Of a stretch of DNA of 64,000 bases, positions 14,301 to 23,461 are shown one piece after another (the stretch's first letter is position 1; every line of letters begins with the position of its first letter). The notes beneath the pieces are model-generated. The model had not been told where the DNA came from. It ran no database searches and saw only the letters and a program-made list of their open reading frames with translations. A program made the translations under genes and the position numbers. Source of the DNA: Cinnamomum chago (lineage: Eukaryota > Streptophyta > Magnoliopsida > Laurales > Lauraceae); assembly GCA_038049695.1 (NCBI GenBank), contig CP142453.1:3688501-3752500 (forward strand). The letters are read 5' to 3'.

Positions 14301-17300
14301 TATGGTTCCAAATCACCAAAAAAAAAAAAAAACAGATTAACTGCTACACAATATTCAAGTTTTCTTGATCACTTGATCAGATCACATTTCATGCCAATGT
14401 CCACCATCACAATGCTTCGCACAAAACTGCACTAGACCAGTTGTCTATTTTAACAATGATTTTTTATTTTCTTCCCATGTGAACCCTTTAGAACAACGTT
14501 TTGCCACTTTGGTGAAGAGAAAGGGAGAAAAGGGATCACCATGCCTCCAACCTCTTGTGACGGTAACCCATAAAACAACACAGAAAAAAGGGAAGCTATG
14601 GAGATACATTCTTTCAATGGAACCCTCCATTTCAGCCCAAAAAACATGAGATTGAAATAGCAATCTACAAAATCGAATCAATCAAGAAACCTAATTGCAA
14701 AAAGTTCCCACTTCTAAAACACCAACTCCATATTTGAATTGTGCAAATTTAGGTGTTAATTTAGTTCCAACTTTGCACTCTTACAATTTGCAACATCAAC
14801 CATCCCATTGTTTTTTCAATCCACTGGAAACTGTATAAAAGAAACACCAAGTTTCTTAGATTGAGGAGAAAAGTACTTGGATTTTGTTTGACAAAAGGAC
14901 AGGAAGTGTCCATCACAGATAAATGTAATTAGATTGGATCTCAGTTAGATTAAAAAAAAACCCCTCAAACGAGGACTAAGGTTTTTTGGTACAGGTTAGA
15001 ACTCAATCAAAAGAAATATGTGCTAGCTGGTGTGGCCGGCCTACCCAGAAAATAATAGATACTATGAAAGGATGGACACTTTTGCAGCTTCAGTCACATT
15101 GAAAATACTTTGTCAGTTCATTCATAGGTTGCCATAGAAGTTGCCCAGATATCAAGACAAGAATTTTGTGTGTATAATAAATAATGCTGTTCCATTGTAT
15201 AGTACTCATTCACAAAAGTCTACTTGCATCAGTGTTACAAACAAAACAGAATCAGCTCATGCTTATGAATAAGAAAAATAAAGACACAGAACAGTACGAT
15301 CCCTTTGACGGGGAAAAAAATCTCAGTTATAAAGGCAGATTTAACCAGTATGGACAATAAATAAACTCCTAAAGAGAGAAAAGTGGCATCTGCCCTTGCC
15401 TGGTCCCAGCTCTTCAGAGATATCATATCTACATTTGCAGCAAACCAAGCTTCCATTCTGCATATGTACCATTGCAAGACGTCATGTGCAAGCCCTTCTT
15501 GCCTACAGAAGGAAATAAAAAACAATAGTCAGCCAACCAGTGGATACAAAGAGGGACATGAACATGGAGGACTAGAGCTCCATATTCTCAAAATATAGAA
15601 CATAGATATGGATAAGGGTAGCACACATATGGATAAGGGTATGCCATCAAAAACATTGAAAGCAGGACATTTTGTTCGAATAGTAGGAATCACAAGCCTC
15701 ACACAGTAGGTGACAGCATCCAAAATCCAGATAATTACAAGTTATCAGCCAACCAGTGGATACAAAGAGAGACATGGACACATAGGACTAGAGCTCCATA
15801 TTCTCAAAATATAGAACATAGATATGGGTAAGGGTAGCACACATATGGATAAGGGTATGCCATCAAATACATTGAAAGCAGGACATTTTTTTTTTGAATA
15901 GTAGGAATCACAAGCCTTGCACAAGTGACAGCATCCAAAATCCAGACAATACAAGTTATCATATCTATCTGGTACAGCTGCACCGTACAAGTATCGGTAG
16001 CAATACAATACTACTATACAAGCAACCTCAGCATACACACGCACACACATACACATATCCAGGTATTCTAGCAACACAATTAACTAATCATAAATGGAAT
16101 GGTAACAATCAAATGAAAATGAAGTAATCCATTTGTTCCAGTTCGTGGTTAGTCAGGACCTAAACTCTGGATGCCTTTCCAGAACAATAGAGATGGCTTG
16201 CAGAACAGACATGTCCTCGATATGTTCATCCCTTACTTTTTCAGTCTGCAATGATGAAAAAAGTAATTAAGAAATTCAAGGTAATTAGGAGTTGTACTTT
16301 TATTGCTGACGAACTTAAGAGAAAACATAACACATACCTCTTTGAGGATTCTTGTGAGTATATCTCCAACTTCAATAACTAGTTGTTGGGGGACTTGACG
16401 CCCATCTATATCAAAAAGTGTACAGCTGCAGAAACCAAGTGACAAGATACAATAAATGTATGCTGGTATGTGCATTTCCCTTGTACTGGAATGCTGACTA
16501 GTATGACCATTTTGTGGTTAGTATTAGAATTGGGATGGCATCTTGCCCGGAGTTCTTTTTCCCCCTTTTCATTAAACATTCCATTATCGGAAACCAGTCC
16601 AGTCCTCATACTTAATCCCAGGATGTGGCTCCCTCCAAATGAAGTTACCTAACCATTGTTCAAGACATGCTCTTGGCTATGTTGTCAAGCTTCAATCATC
16701 CAATTCAATGAAAAATAACTCAGTAAATATGAATCATAAAAAATAACATAAGCCAAACAACCTCCAGTTAAGTTTGAGAGTGGACGACAAAACAAACTTC
16801 AGAAGTATTGATATGACTTCTTGCTCGGGTAATAAGCCACATCCATTTCATCTATGTATAATCTGAAGTTAAGAGCAACTTAAGGACAAAACAAGTGCTT
16901 CTGAAACAAGCATACCTTTCTAAATCATGGTCATATAAGATGGAATTATCACCACTGGTACGGTATAACTTGAGCCCAAGACACCGAATAAGTGGAGCCA
17001 ATGAATTTTCATTGCAGACACCATGCAACCTGAATAGCCACATATCAAAGGAAGTTGGTCAATGAGACATATTCCTTGTAAGATAGAAAACTGTACCCTG
17101 CACCCAAAAAACACAAAGAAGAAGATAAACTAACCATGACGCTCCCATGTCAACTGGAAAGCCAAATGAGTAGTCAGTATGTACTCGGCCACCTATCCGG
17201 CTTCGTGATTCCAATAGGATCACCTGAACAAGATGAAAGCTTTGATAAGCACTACCAAAAGCCATAGAAGAAGCTGAATGACCAAATGCCAACGAAAAAA

Positions 17301-18440
17301 AGGGCCAGTTTGCCTAGGAATTCTAAAGACTTTTATTTCTAAACGTGGTTAAAAATGAAGAAACAAAGGTGGATATCCAAAAATAATCATCGAATAATCT
17401 CCCCTTCAATAGAAAATGAATTAAAGGGAGATGGGAACGATTCCCTACCATCACCCTAGTAATTCAAAATTCAAATCCTATGAAAGTCAAGATCTCTACC
17501 TTATATCCTTCAATTTTCACCCTTTCATAATCTTTTGCTGGAGCCCATTTGACCATGAATCCTATGTGTTCAATTCCCATGCAAACAAAGTGGCCGAAAG
17601 AGACTAAATATAAAAAATGTAGTCATCACCTGAAAAAAGGAATCATGAAGCACACGAGCAGCTGCAACTCCAGAAATTCCGCCGCCTATCACAATTACTG
17701 AAGGGGGAGATGATCGTTGGCTTTCGAGACGCGAGAGAAGAAGTCCTAGATGTTACCATCAATTATAAAAGTTTAGATCATGCTCACCTAAATGGAAAAA
17801 TGCATAGTACCCTCAAGAAATCTAAGATAAAAATGCATAGTACCCTCAAGAAATCGAAGTCTTAAATAGCATACATTAATATAACCATATCATATCATTC
17901 AATACAAAACGCTCCCCGCCCAAAATTAGACAAGAAAAATCCATTCACTAAAGAGAGAGAGAGCAAACATGCCCAAAAATTCAATTGCTGCCAACATCCC
18001 AAAGAATGTACCAGACCAACATATATTAAACAGAAAAACAGTGATTTCTACATTCCTAAAGGGTAGAAGAATGATACAACAGAAGAAACCAAAACCCAAG
18101 CCAACACAATGCCCAGAAACTAGAAAAAAATGAAACCACCCCCAACAACAATAATGAGAAAAATTCAACAAAAAAAACACAACCCAGAAACTATATCAAA
18201 AGCAAGAAAATCAAAATCCTCTATAATCCCAATAAACCAACAAACTCTCATTAGAAAAAAAAAAAAAAAAAAAAAACTACAAAATGCATATAACCATATG
18301 ATCCAAACACGCAAAACTTAAGAACCCATCATAGATCAATGACAAAGAATACCAAGAACAATGCAAATCAATCCACATAAAGAGTTACAAATCCACTCAC
18401 CATCCATCGCATCGGCACAATTCAACTGTTTTGGGTCCAT
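11314..18440 (-). CDS. Peroxisomal polyamine oxidase (PAO2/3/4 type)
   Basis: FAD-dependent amine oxidase that back-converts spermine/spermidine and releases H2O2 in peroxisomes. Ten exons (minus): 18440-18401, 17745-17630, 17223-17135, 17029-16916, 16425-16338, 16245-16160, 15502-15400, 12879-12782, 12600-12171, 11628-11314; total 1479 nt, 492 aa, close to Arabidopsis PAO2-4. The dinucleotide-binding motif [10 protein letters not shown] spans residues 30-39 and [13 protein letters not shown] begins at 44. The C-terminal FAD segment FFGGEA is followed by [10 protein letters not shown]. The last three residues SRM form a peroxisomal targeting signal type 1. Ten exons is the usual plan for this subfamily. 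All phases close without frameshift. Intron 7 starts with GC (CAG/GCAAGG). Intron 2 carries a MITE, intron 6 a 216-bp duplication and intron 7 a LINE fragment. Which of PAO2, 3 or 4 it matches is undecided. Confidence 0.95.
13490..14690 (-). mobile_element. Decayed L1-type LINE fragment in polyamine oxidase intron 7
   Basis: On the minus strand a reverse-transcriptase segment around 14560-14510 reads [15 protein letters not shown], matching the GLRQGDPLSP block of L1 elements. Downstream in the same orientation, 13760-13490, comes a RNase H-like segment with [17 protein letters not shown] and [14 protein letters not shown]. Stops and frameshifts interrupt both. Order and orientation match the C-terminal half of a plant L1. 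No target duplication was identified. Confidence 0.75.
15530..15967. repeat. 216-bp tandem duplication in polyamine oxidase intron 6
   Basis: Two copies start with CAGCCAACCAGTGGATACAA at 15530 and 15746, with small differences and one extra T-run in the second copy. It lies just beyond the acceptor side of exon 7, entirely inside the intron. Confidence 0.85.
17303..17595. mobile_element. TIR MITE (family A) in polyamine oxidase intron 2
   Basis: The ends form imperfect inverted repeats: GGCCAGTTTGCCTAGGAATT on the left, and GGCCACTTTGTTTGCATGGG as the reverse complement of the right. The core is shared with repeats at 3174, 41335 and 44578. A GAAA-rich flank on both sides may be a target duplication, but its length is unclear, so the superfamily is not assigned. 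Confidence 0.6.
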
Positions 18441-18474
18441 AAAATCCAAGAAAAGGAGAAACCCAGATCGCGTT

Positions 18475-18597
18475 TTACGGTTGTATAGGTAAAACGAAAT
18501 TAAAAATCAATAGAAAAGAATGGTAGAGAATGAAAATCCAATGGCCAACAATGAGGTGGCTGGAATTCTGAGAAGAACAGATCTTGTTAAACCACAT
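18475..18597 (-). promoter_or_regulatory. Upstream ORF in the polyamine oxidase leader
   Basis: A 40-codon ORF (ATG at 18597, TAA ending at 18475) finishes 34 nt before the polyamine oxidase start at 18440, and an 7-codon ORF lies further up at about 18714. Established knowledge: an upstream ORF has been reported for Arabidopsis PAO2. I cannot tell whether this one is conserved or even lies within the transcript, because the transcription start is not visible. Confidence 0.35.
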
Positions 18598-18599
18598 CT

Positions 18600-19586
18600 T
18601 AGATTCAAGATCTTCAACGCCGCTGAAAGGGAGAGAAGAGATTTGAATCGATTAAAACTGCTGGAGCTTTCTCTTCTGCAGAGAAAGAGATCTAAGGAAA
18701 AAAAGAAGAGAGCATTTGGAAGCAGAGAACGAAGAGGAGTTGCAGAACAGAACGGCTTTAAAAAGGAAGTTCGAAGGAACTGAAAGTTTCCTGTGAGTTG
18801 ACTTAAATAGCCTTCTGTTTTATACTATATAAGGTAAGTAGTGAGGGATAGTATTGGAAATATAGTATTGGAAATATGTTATTCAAAGCCGCCCGTGAGG
18901 AGTAGGGGGGCAGAAATAAATATCTGGAAGATTCCTTCCCCTTGCCTTTTTTGTTTGATTTAGAAGTCGGCCTGTTTACAGCTAATAGAAGGTGGGATCG
19001 TAGGGCCCACAAGATCTATGGTTGAGATGTTAGGGTTTATCTAATTCATGAAGATAAGCTAAGGTGTGATTTGCGTGATGGATTCTCCTGAATGGTATGA
19101 TTAGGATTTTTTATTTCCGTAAAGTTTGGGTAAATCCATGTTTTGTAATTGTAAATTTACGAGGATTTGGATAAATGAAAATCCTCATTTGTTGAGATTT
19201 TCAGATCCGATCACCCCATATAATTTGAAAATCTTCTCTTAAGTGAATTTGCGCGGCTAATCCTATTTTTATTAGTTATATGCATCGATGCACACTAATA
19301 TCAATGTAAAATCCTCGACTAAATAAATCCTCAGCAAGGAATCTTTGTTTCAATAGTAGTGAAGAATCATCGAATCTATTGATTCATCGCCTGTTACCAA
19401 ACGTGTAATAGGTTTTGTGGGGGCGGACAGAGGATTTTTATGTAAAATTTTGAAGCAGAGTTAAAATCTTCATTATGATTTTAAAAGTGGACCGAGATCC
19501 TACGGGTGAGTCTGCCACTACATGGATGTATGTGGGTCTGCCCTTAGAGTTAGGGTTAGCTACATTCTTATTAGTGGGTGGGAATT
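18600..19586. other. Upstream/intergenic region
   Basis: There is no gene. It includes the presumed promoter side of the polyamine oxidase gene and a family B MITE-like copy at 19065-19407. Confidence 0.4.
19065..19407 (-). repeat. MITE-like repeat (family B), inverted copy
   Basis: In reverse complement it aligns with 53882-54200: both carry GTTTGGTAAC near one end and a GCATCGATGCATATAACT-like block in the middle. The right end here is GTTACCAAACGTG at 19395-19407. The left end is not resolved. Confidence 0.5.
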
Positions 19587-20275
19587 TAGAGGTGAAAAGG
19601 CACGGCCCACTGAAGCTAGGCCCAACCGTGCCGCGGGCCGGGCCGGCACGGCCCATGATAATTATGCGGGCCGTGCCGTGCCTGGCCCAGGGCCTTTGGG
19701 GTCAGCCCAGCACGACCCAGGGCACGACTCTGGTCGTGCCGTGCTGGGCCGGGCCCTAATCGGGCCTGGGCCGTGCAGCCCGTGGGCGGCCCACATATCC
19801 CCCTCCCTCTTTTTTTATTTTTTTTTATTTTTTTAAGTTCTTTACATCTTAAAGACTTAGACTCTTCACTCTTGATTTTGGACCAATTTCATTAAAATAA
19901 AGAAATTAAGAGAGATAACAAGTAGAATAACTCTAATAATGTTTTAAAAAAAATACATCAAATAAATTGTTGGGGGGGATTTTTTAAAAAAAGAGCAGTT
20001 GGGGGCGGGCCGGGCCGTGCCTGGACGTGCCTGGCCGGGCCTCGTGCCGTGCCGGCCGCCCGCGGGCCTGGAGCACTGGCCCAGCACGGCACTGTTTTTT
20101 AACCGTGCCGGGCTGGGCAGTGCCTTGGGCCTGGCAGCCCTGGCCCAGCACGGCCCAGCGGGACTGCCGGCCCGGCCCGTTGACCAAGTCAACGTGCCCA
20201 AGCACGGCCCAGGCACGGTTTTTTCGTGCTGGGCCCGTACTGGGCTTGGGCCGCCGGCCCAGATTTTCACCTCTA
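19587..20275. mobile_element. GC-rich non-autonomous hAT-like element
   Basis: Perfect 12-bp terminal inverted repeats TAGAGGTGAAAA (19587) and TTTTCACCTCTA (ending 20275) bound a 689-bp segment. Its outer arms are extremely GC-rich and made of the short word GGCCCAGCACGG and its complement, in many permutations. The middle (19800-19975) is AT-rich. Long open frames inside come from GC content, not coding. TIR sequence resembles hAT MITEs. A clean 8-bp target duplication is not evident; GGTGGGAT on the right resembles TGGGAATT on the left only loosely. Confidence 0.65.
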
Positions 20276-20451
20276 GGTGGGATATAGGAAGACAGGAATT
20301 TTTTTCAGGCCCAGCCCAGTTATGGATGGCAGTAGGTCGGGTTAAAAGGGTAATCCGTCCACTGGTTTTGAAAAGCTCAAGGCCAATATATGGGTTGTGT
20401 TTATGGTAGTATTTGGGATGGGTTTTTATTTGGGTTGTAATGACCCCTTAG

Positions 20452-20660
20452 CACACGTTTGGTAAGAGTTGAGGAATCCAATGGCTGAGAATTTGACATC
20501 GTCGTATTTTTAGTTGAGAAAAATTGGTATTGGTGTGTAAATCCGCTAATATATGAGGATTTTCACTTGCTATAACCTAGAGGATTTACAATTGACAAAT
20601 ATGTATTTTCCAAATCTTCAAGGAAAACTGATGAGAAATCCTTAGAATCCCAGGTTGTCG
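20452..20660 (+). repeat. MITE-like repeat (family B), deleted copy
   Basis: It begins CACACGTTTGGTAAGAG and shares ATTTACAATTGACAAATATG and ATGAGAAATCCTTAG segments with 53882-54200, but lacks the internal GCATCGATGCAT-like block. Confidence 0.45.
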
Positions 20661-22153
20661 ATGGAACAATTAGTTTGGTGCTGCGTTCTTCCTGATGGGC
20701 CGACGTGTCTGGCCCAACTTGATCAGGGCTTCCTTTACATGCCAGTATATTAGCTCAGCCACAACCCAAAAGCCCAGAGACTTTTAACTTGAATCAAAAG
20801 GTCACTGAGCCAAGTAACTTGGGTGCACCAGACTTGTTCCACTCACAACTCACTGACTTACCGGCCGAGTCGACTCAGCTGAGTCATCACAATTGTAAAC
20901 TATAGTTCATGCTTTATTTTCCCACCTTAGAATCCAAATCCAGGTCTACATATGAGTACAGTGGGCCTTCCTTTACATCCTTAAATTTCATATATTTGGA
21001 TGGACTGAACTTAGCATGGTTTAGTAGTGGATCTAAAATTTCATGAGGCCATCTTACCCCTTTCTTACTGAAATTTGTTGGGTGTTTGGAAAGTTGAAAG
21101 ATTTAAAAGTCTGTTTGAGGTAAACAAAAAGGTCTCAGGACCAAATAAACAAATGGGGCCAACTTAGAATGTGCCTTTTAGAACTGGGACCTTTTTGTGG
21201 TCTGGGCCAGTTAAACACCATGGATGTAACTTCCTGAACTCTCATACTCATATATCAGTCAATTATTATCATTACCATGGCCTGAATTGATAAAGGACTA
21301 TCTGGTAGTTTAGTGATTCTAAAAATAGTTTTATGATTCACGTGCCTGTTCTTATTGAATTTCCAAATGTTTACAATAAGACGATGTATAATTACTTACT
21401 AGCACACTAACCCGTGCTTAGCACGGGCATGCATAAAAAATCAATTAAAAAGAAATTCAAATCACATAGTATCATCCTCAAACTACAGAAAAGAGGATTA
21501 AGACGGTACCTCTTTTTTTTTTTTCTTTCTTTCTTTCTTAATCCAAGAGTTTGTGGTGTAGAAATGCAGGAAGAGAAGTTAGGTGAAAAGGAAATGAGAG
21601 TATACAAAGAGTACGTGTATATGAGACTTGGGATGAAAAATGAAGTGGTTGAAAAGAGGAAGAAGTAGAGTGGTTGCATGTGGGAGTGGGGAGATAATGT
21701 ATGTTAGTTAAAGAAAATGTATATAACTTCCAGTCAAAATAAAAAGGTATATAACTCTCAGTCATAATCAATGGTCACGGTCAAGATCAGCTTTAAAAGG
21801 CTTGGCTTTAATATGGTAAAAGTGCGCAAGTTTGCGATGCCAAAACTCCATGAATAATAGGGAATAAGTCGCTACTGCTCGACAACCAGATTCACTCTCC
21901 AGAGTTATTTTTAAAGAGGCGGGGAGTAAAGAATAAGGGCTAAAAGTTATAACGAGACCTGAATTCTCTTATAAACTTTTATTTTGTGAACCTTCACCTC
22001 AACCATTTTAGACTTTTTGATAGAAAGACACTGTACGGTTAAAAATCAAATGCATTCTTTGGACTCGTGCAATAGGGCAGCATTGAAGTTTTTTTACTTT
22101 TTTACATTGGCCCTTCAAAAGAAAATATGTCACACCAAACAAACAACGGAAGA
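20661..22153. other. Intergenic, Helitron end only
   Basis: There is no supported gene. It contains a Helitron-like 3' terminus (21399-21427) and AT-rich sequence up to the retrotransposon insertion. The open frames at 21407-21771 are low-complexity. Confidence 0.45.
21399..21427 (-). mobile_element. Helitron 3' terminus (minus strand)
   Basis: Read on the minus strand: a 7-bp stem hairpin CCCGTGC-TAA-GCACGGG (21427-21411), eight bases, then CTAG followed by T. This is the diagnostic Helitron 3' end (hairpin shortly before CTRR, inserted at A/T). The body would extend to the right, but I found no matching 5' TC end before the LTR element at 22159. Confidence 0.7.
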
Positions 22154-22158
22154 GAACT

Positions 22159-22913
22159 TGTAAGTGCAGAAAATAATACTCACAAGATTAGGATGCCTCC
22201 AGGGACTTACTCAAAGAACCGGAGGAGGAGCTGCGTGTCTGGTGAACCTGAAAAGGGAAAAGAGAGCGGTCAAAGGACCCTAGCTGGGGCAGCACAGGGC
22301 TCTCCGATGCTTAAGTTAGCAGTGATCGGAGCCAAGGAAGAAAGAGAGGTCTGGGATGCATGTAAGAGAGTGCCCCCCTCCTTTTTGGATTGTCCCATGC
22401 TATATATGAGAAATTGTTTTGGTGCATGTGCAAGCGGATCTCATGATGTGATTAGGGTCTCATCAGCCCACATAGTCATTAATGAGGGTCCATCACAGCC
22501 CTCATTTCATTTAATGAGGGTCCAATCAGCCCACATAGCATTAAATGCCGGACATGTTGGGCCTGATCCTGTCTTGGCTTATTGGCGGCTGGGGTCCCAT
22601 CGGATCCTACCTTGGACCCTGCCCTGATACGGCCGCAGCCATTGGACATGATTGTCAGAAGCGTGTTGAGAATGGACGGTCCGGATGGTGTCCGTCCCAT
22701 TGCGGCGCCCTCATCTTTCCACGTGTCCGTATGTTGCCCGTGGCAGAACAGGCCCATTTCGGGCGACAGTCTCCACTTCGGCAGCAACAGAGGTGGCATC
22801 AACTTCGGCAGAAGTGGTGCAGGGAGATCTGGTCTCGGCCAGCATTCAGGACTAGTGCCGAGGTGCATGCATCCGAAGTGAGTGCCACTATCGTCTACGA
22901 ACTGGCCCACACA
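22159..22913 (-). repeat. 3' LTR of the Tat element
   Basis: 755 bp, TGTAAGTGCAG to GGCCCACACA on the plus strand, nearly identical to the copy at 32504-33259. Element sense is minus, so this is the downstream LTR. The TATATAT near 22402 on it mirrors the promoter TATA of the other LTR. Confidence 0.97.
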
Positions 22914-22931
22914 ATTGCCCCCGAGTTTTCA
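22914..22931 (-). promoter_or_regulatory. Polypurine tract (plus-strand primer site)
   Basis: On the minus strand, a purine-rich AAAACTCGGGGGCAAT directly abuts the 3' LTR, the expected place for the polypurine tract. Confidence 0.75.
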
Positions 22932-23230
22932 ACTCGTCAGGATCTCAGGATCATTGGGAGTGGAAACTCGTTTTCGGAAGCGACTTGAGATTGTCGGGGG
23001 GGGGGGGGGGGGACTGACGTCACATCTGACACGTGGAGCCCGCTCGGCTTCTCCTCGCGTGCAGAGGATAATTACGAGCATTAACTGCCAAATCTTAATA
23101 ATGGTGGGAGGCGGATCGTTCGCGCCACGCGTCACTGCCGGATTCAACGCTTCCGTACTAGCCAGTACGCAAGCGGCCGTTGAAGTGACTTTTTCGAATT
23201 TGGAAACGGCGCCATGATTTGGCGCCCTTC

Positions 23231-23238
23231 TATAAATA
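23231..23238 (+). promoter_or_regulatory. TATA box of the antisense gene
   Basis: TATAAATA stands 231 bp upstream of the antisense start codon, followed by a pyrimidine-rich stretch typical of plant transcription starts (CTCTTCTCTCCTTCC). It lies outside the LTR, so the antisense gene appears to have an internal promoter of its own. Confidence 0.6.
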
Positions 23239-23461
23239 CAGGTCCTCTTCTCTCCTTCCTCTTTTCTACTCTCCGCTTTTGAATGAACCTCTCTGAGAAC
23301 TGAGAACCAAGAACCAGAGCCAAGGGTCTAGAGTGAAGCTTTCGTCTTTCAGCATAGTGCCTTTGTCCATCTTTGTTTTAGGTTCCTGAGCTAGTAAGTT
23401 TCACATCTTCTTTCTCACATCTTCATTCGGTCTCTTTCTGCTTTTCCCTTTCTTGGTGACC

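Noticed and set aside
18520..18783. 87-codon plus-strand open frame rich in Lys/Arg/Glu
   Set aside because: It is antisense to the polyamine oxidase leader, is low-complexity, and has no recognisable domain or promoter.
19475..20409. Several overlapping open frames of 70-136 codons on both strands
   Set aside because: They arise from the extreme GC content and repeated words of the hAT-like element; all frames stay open for composition reasons.
22127..22988. Open frames of 140-166 codons in the left LTR, repeated at 32689-33391
   Set aside because: They lie inside LTR sequence on both strands and do not resemble any retroelement protein.
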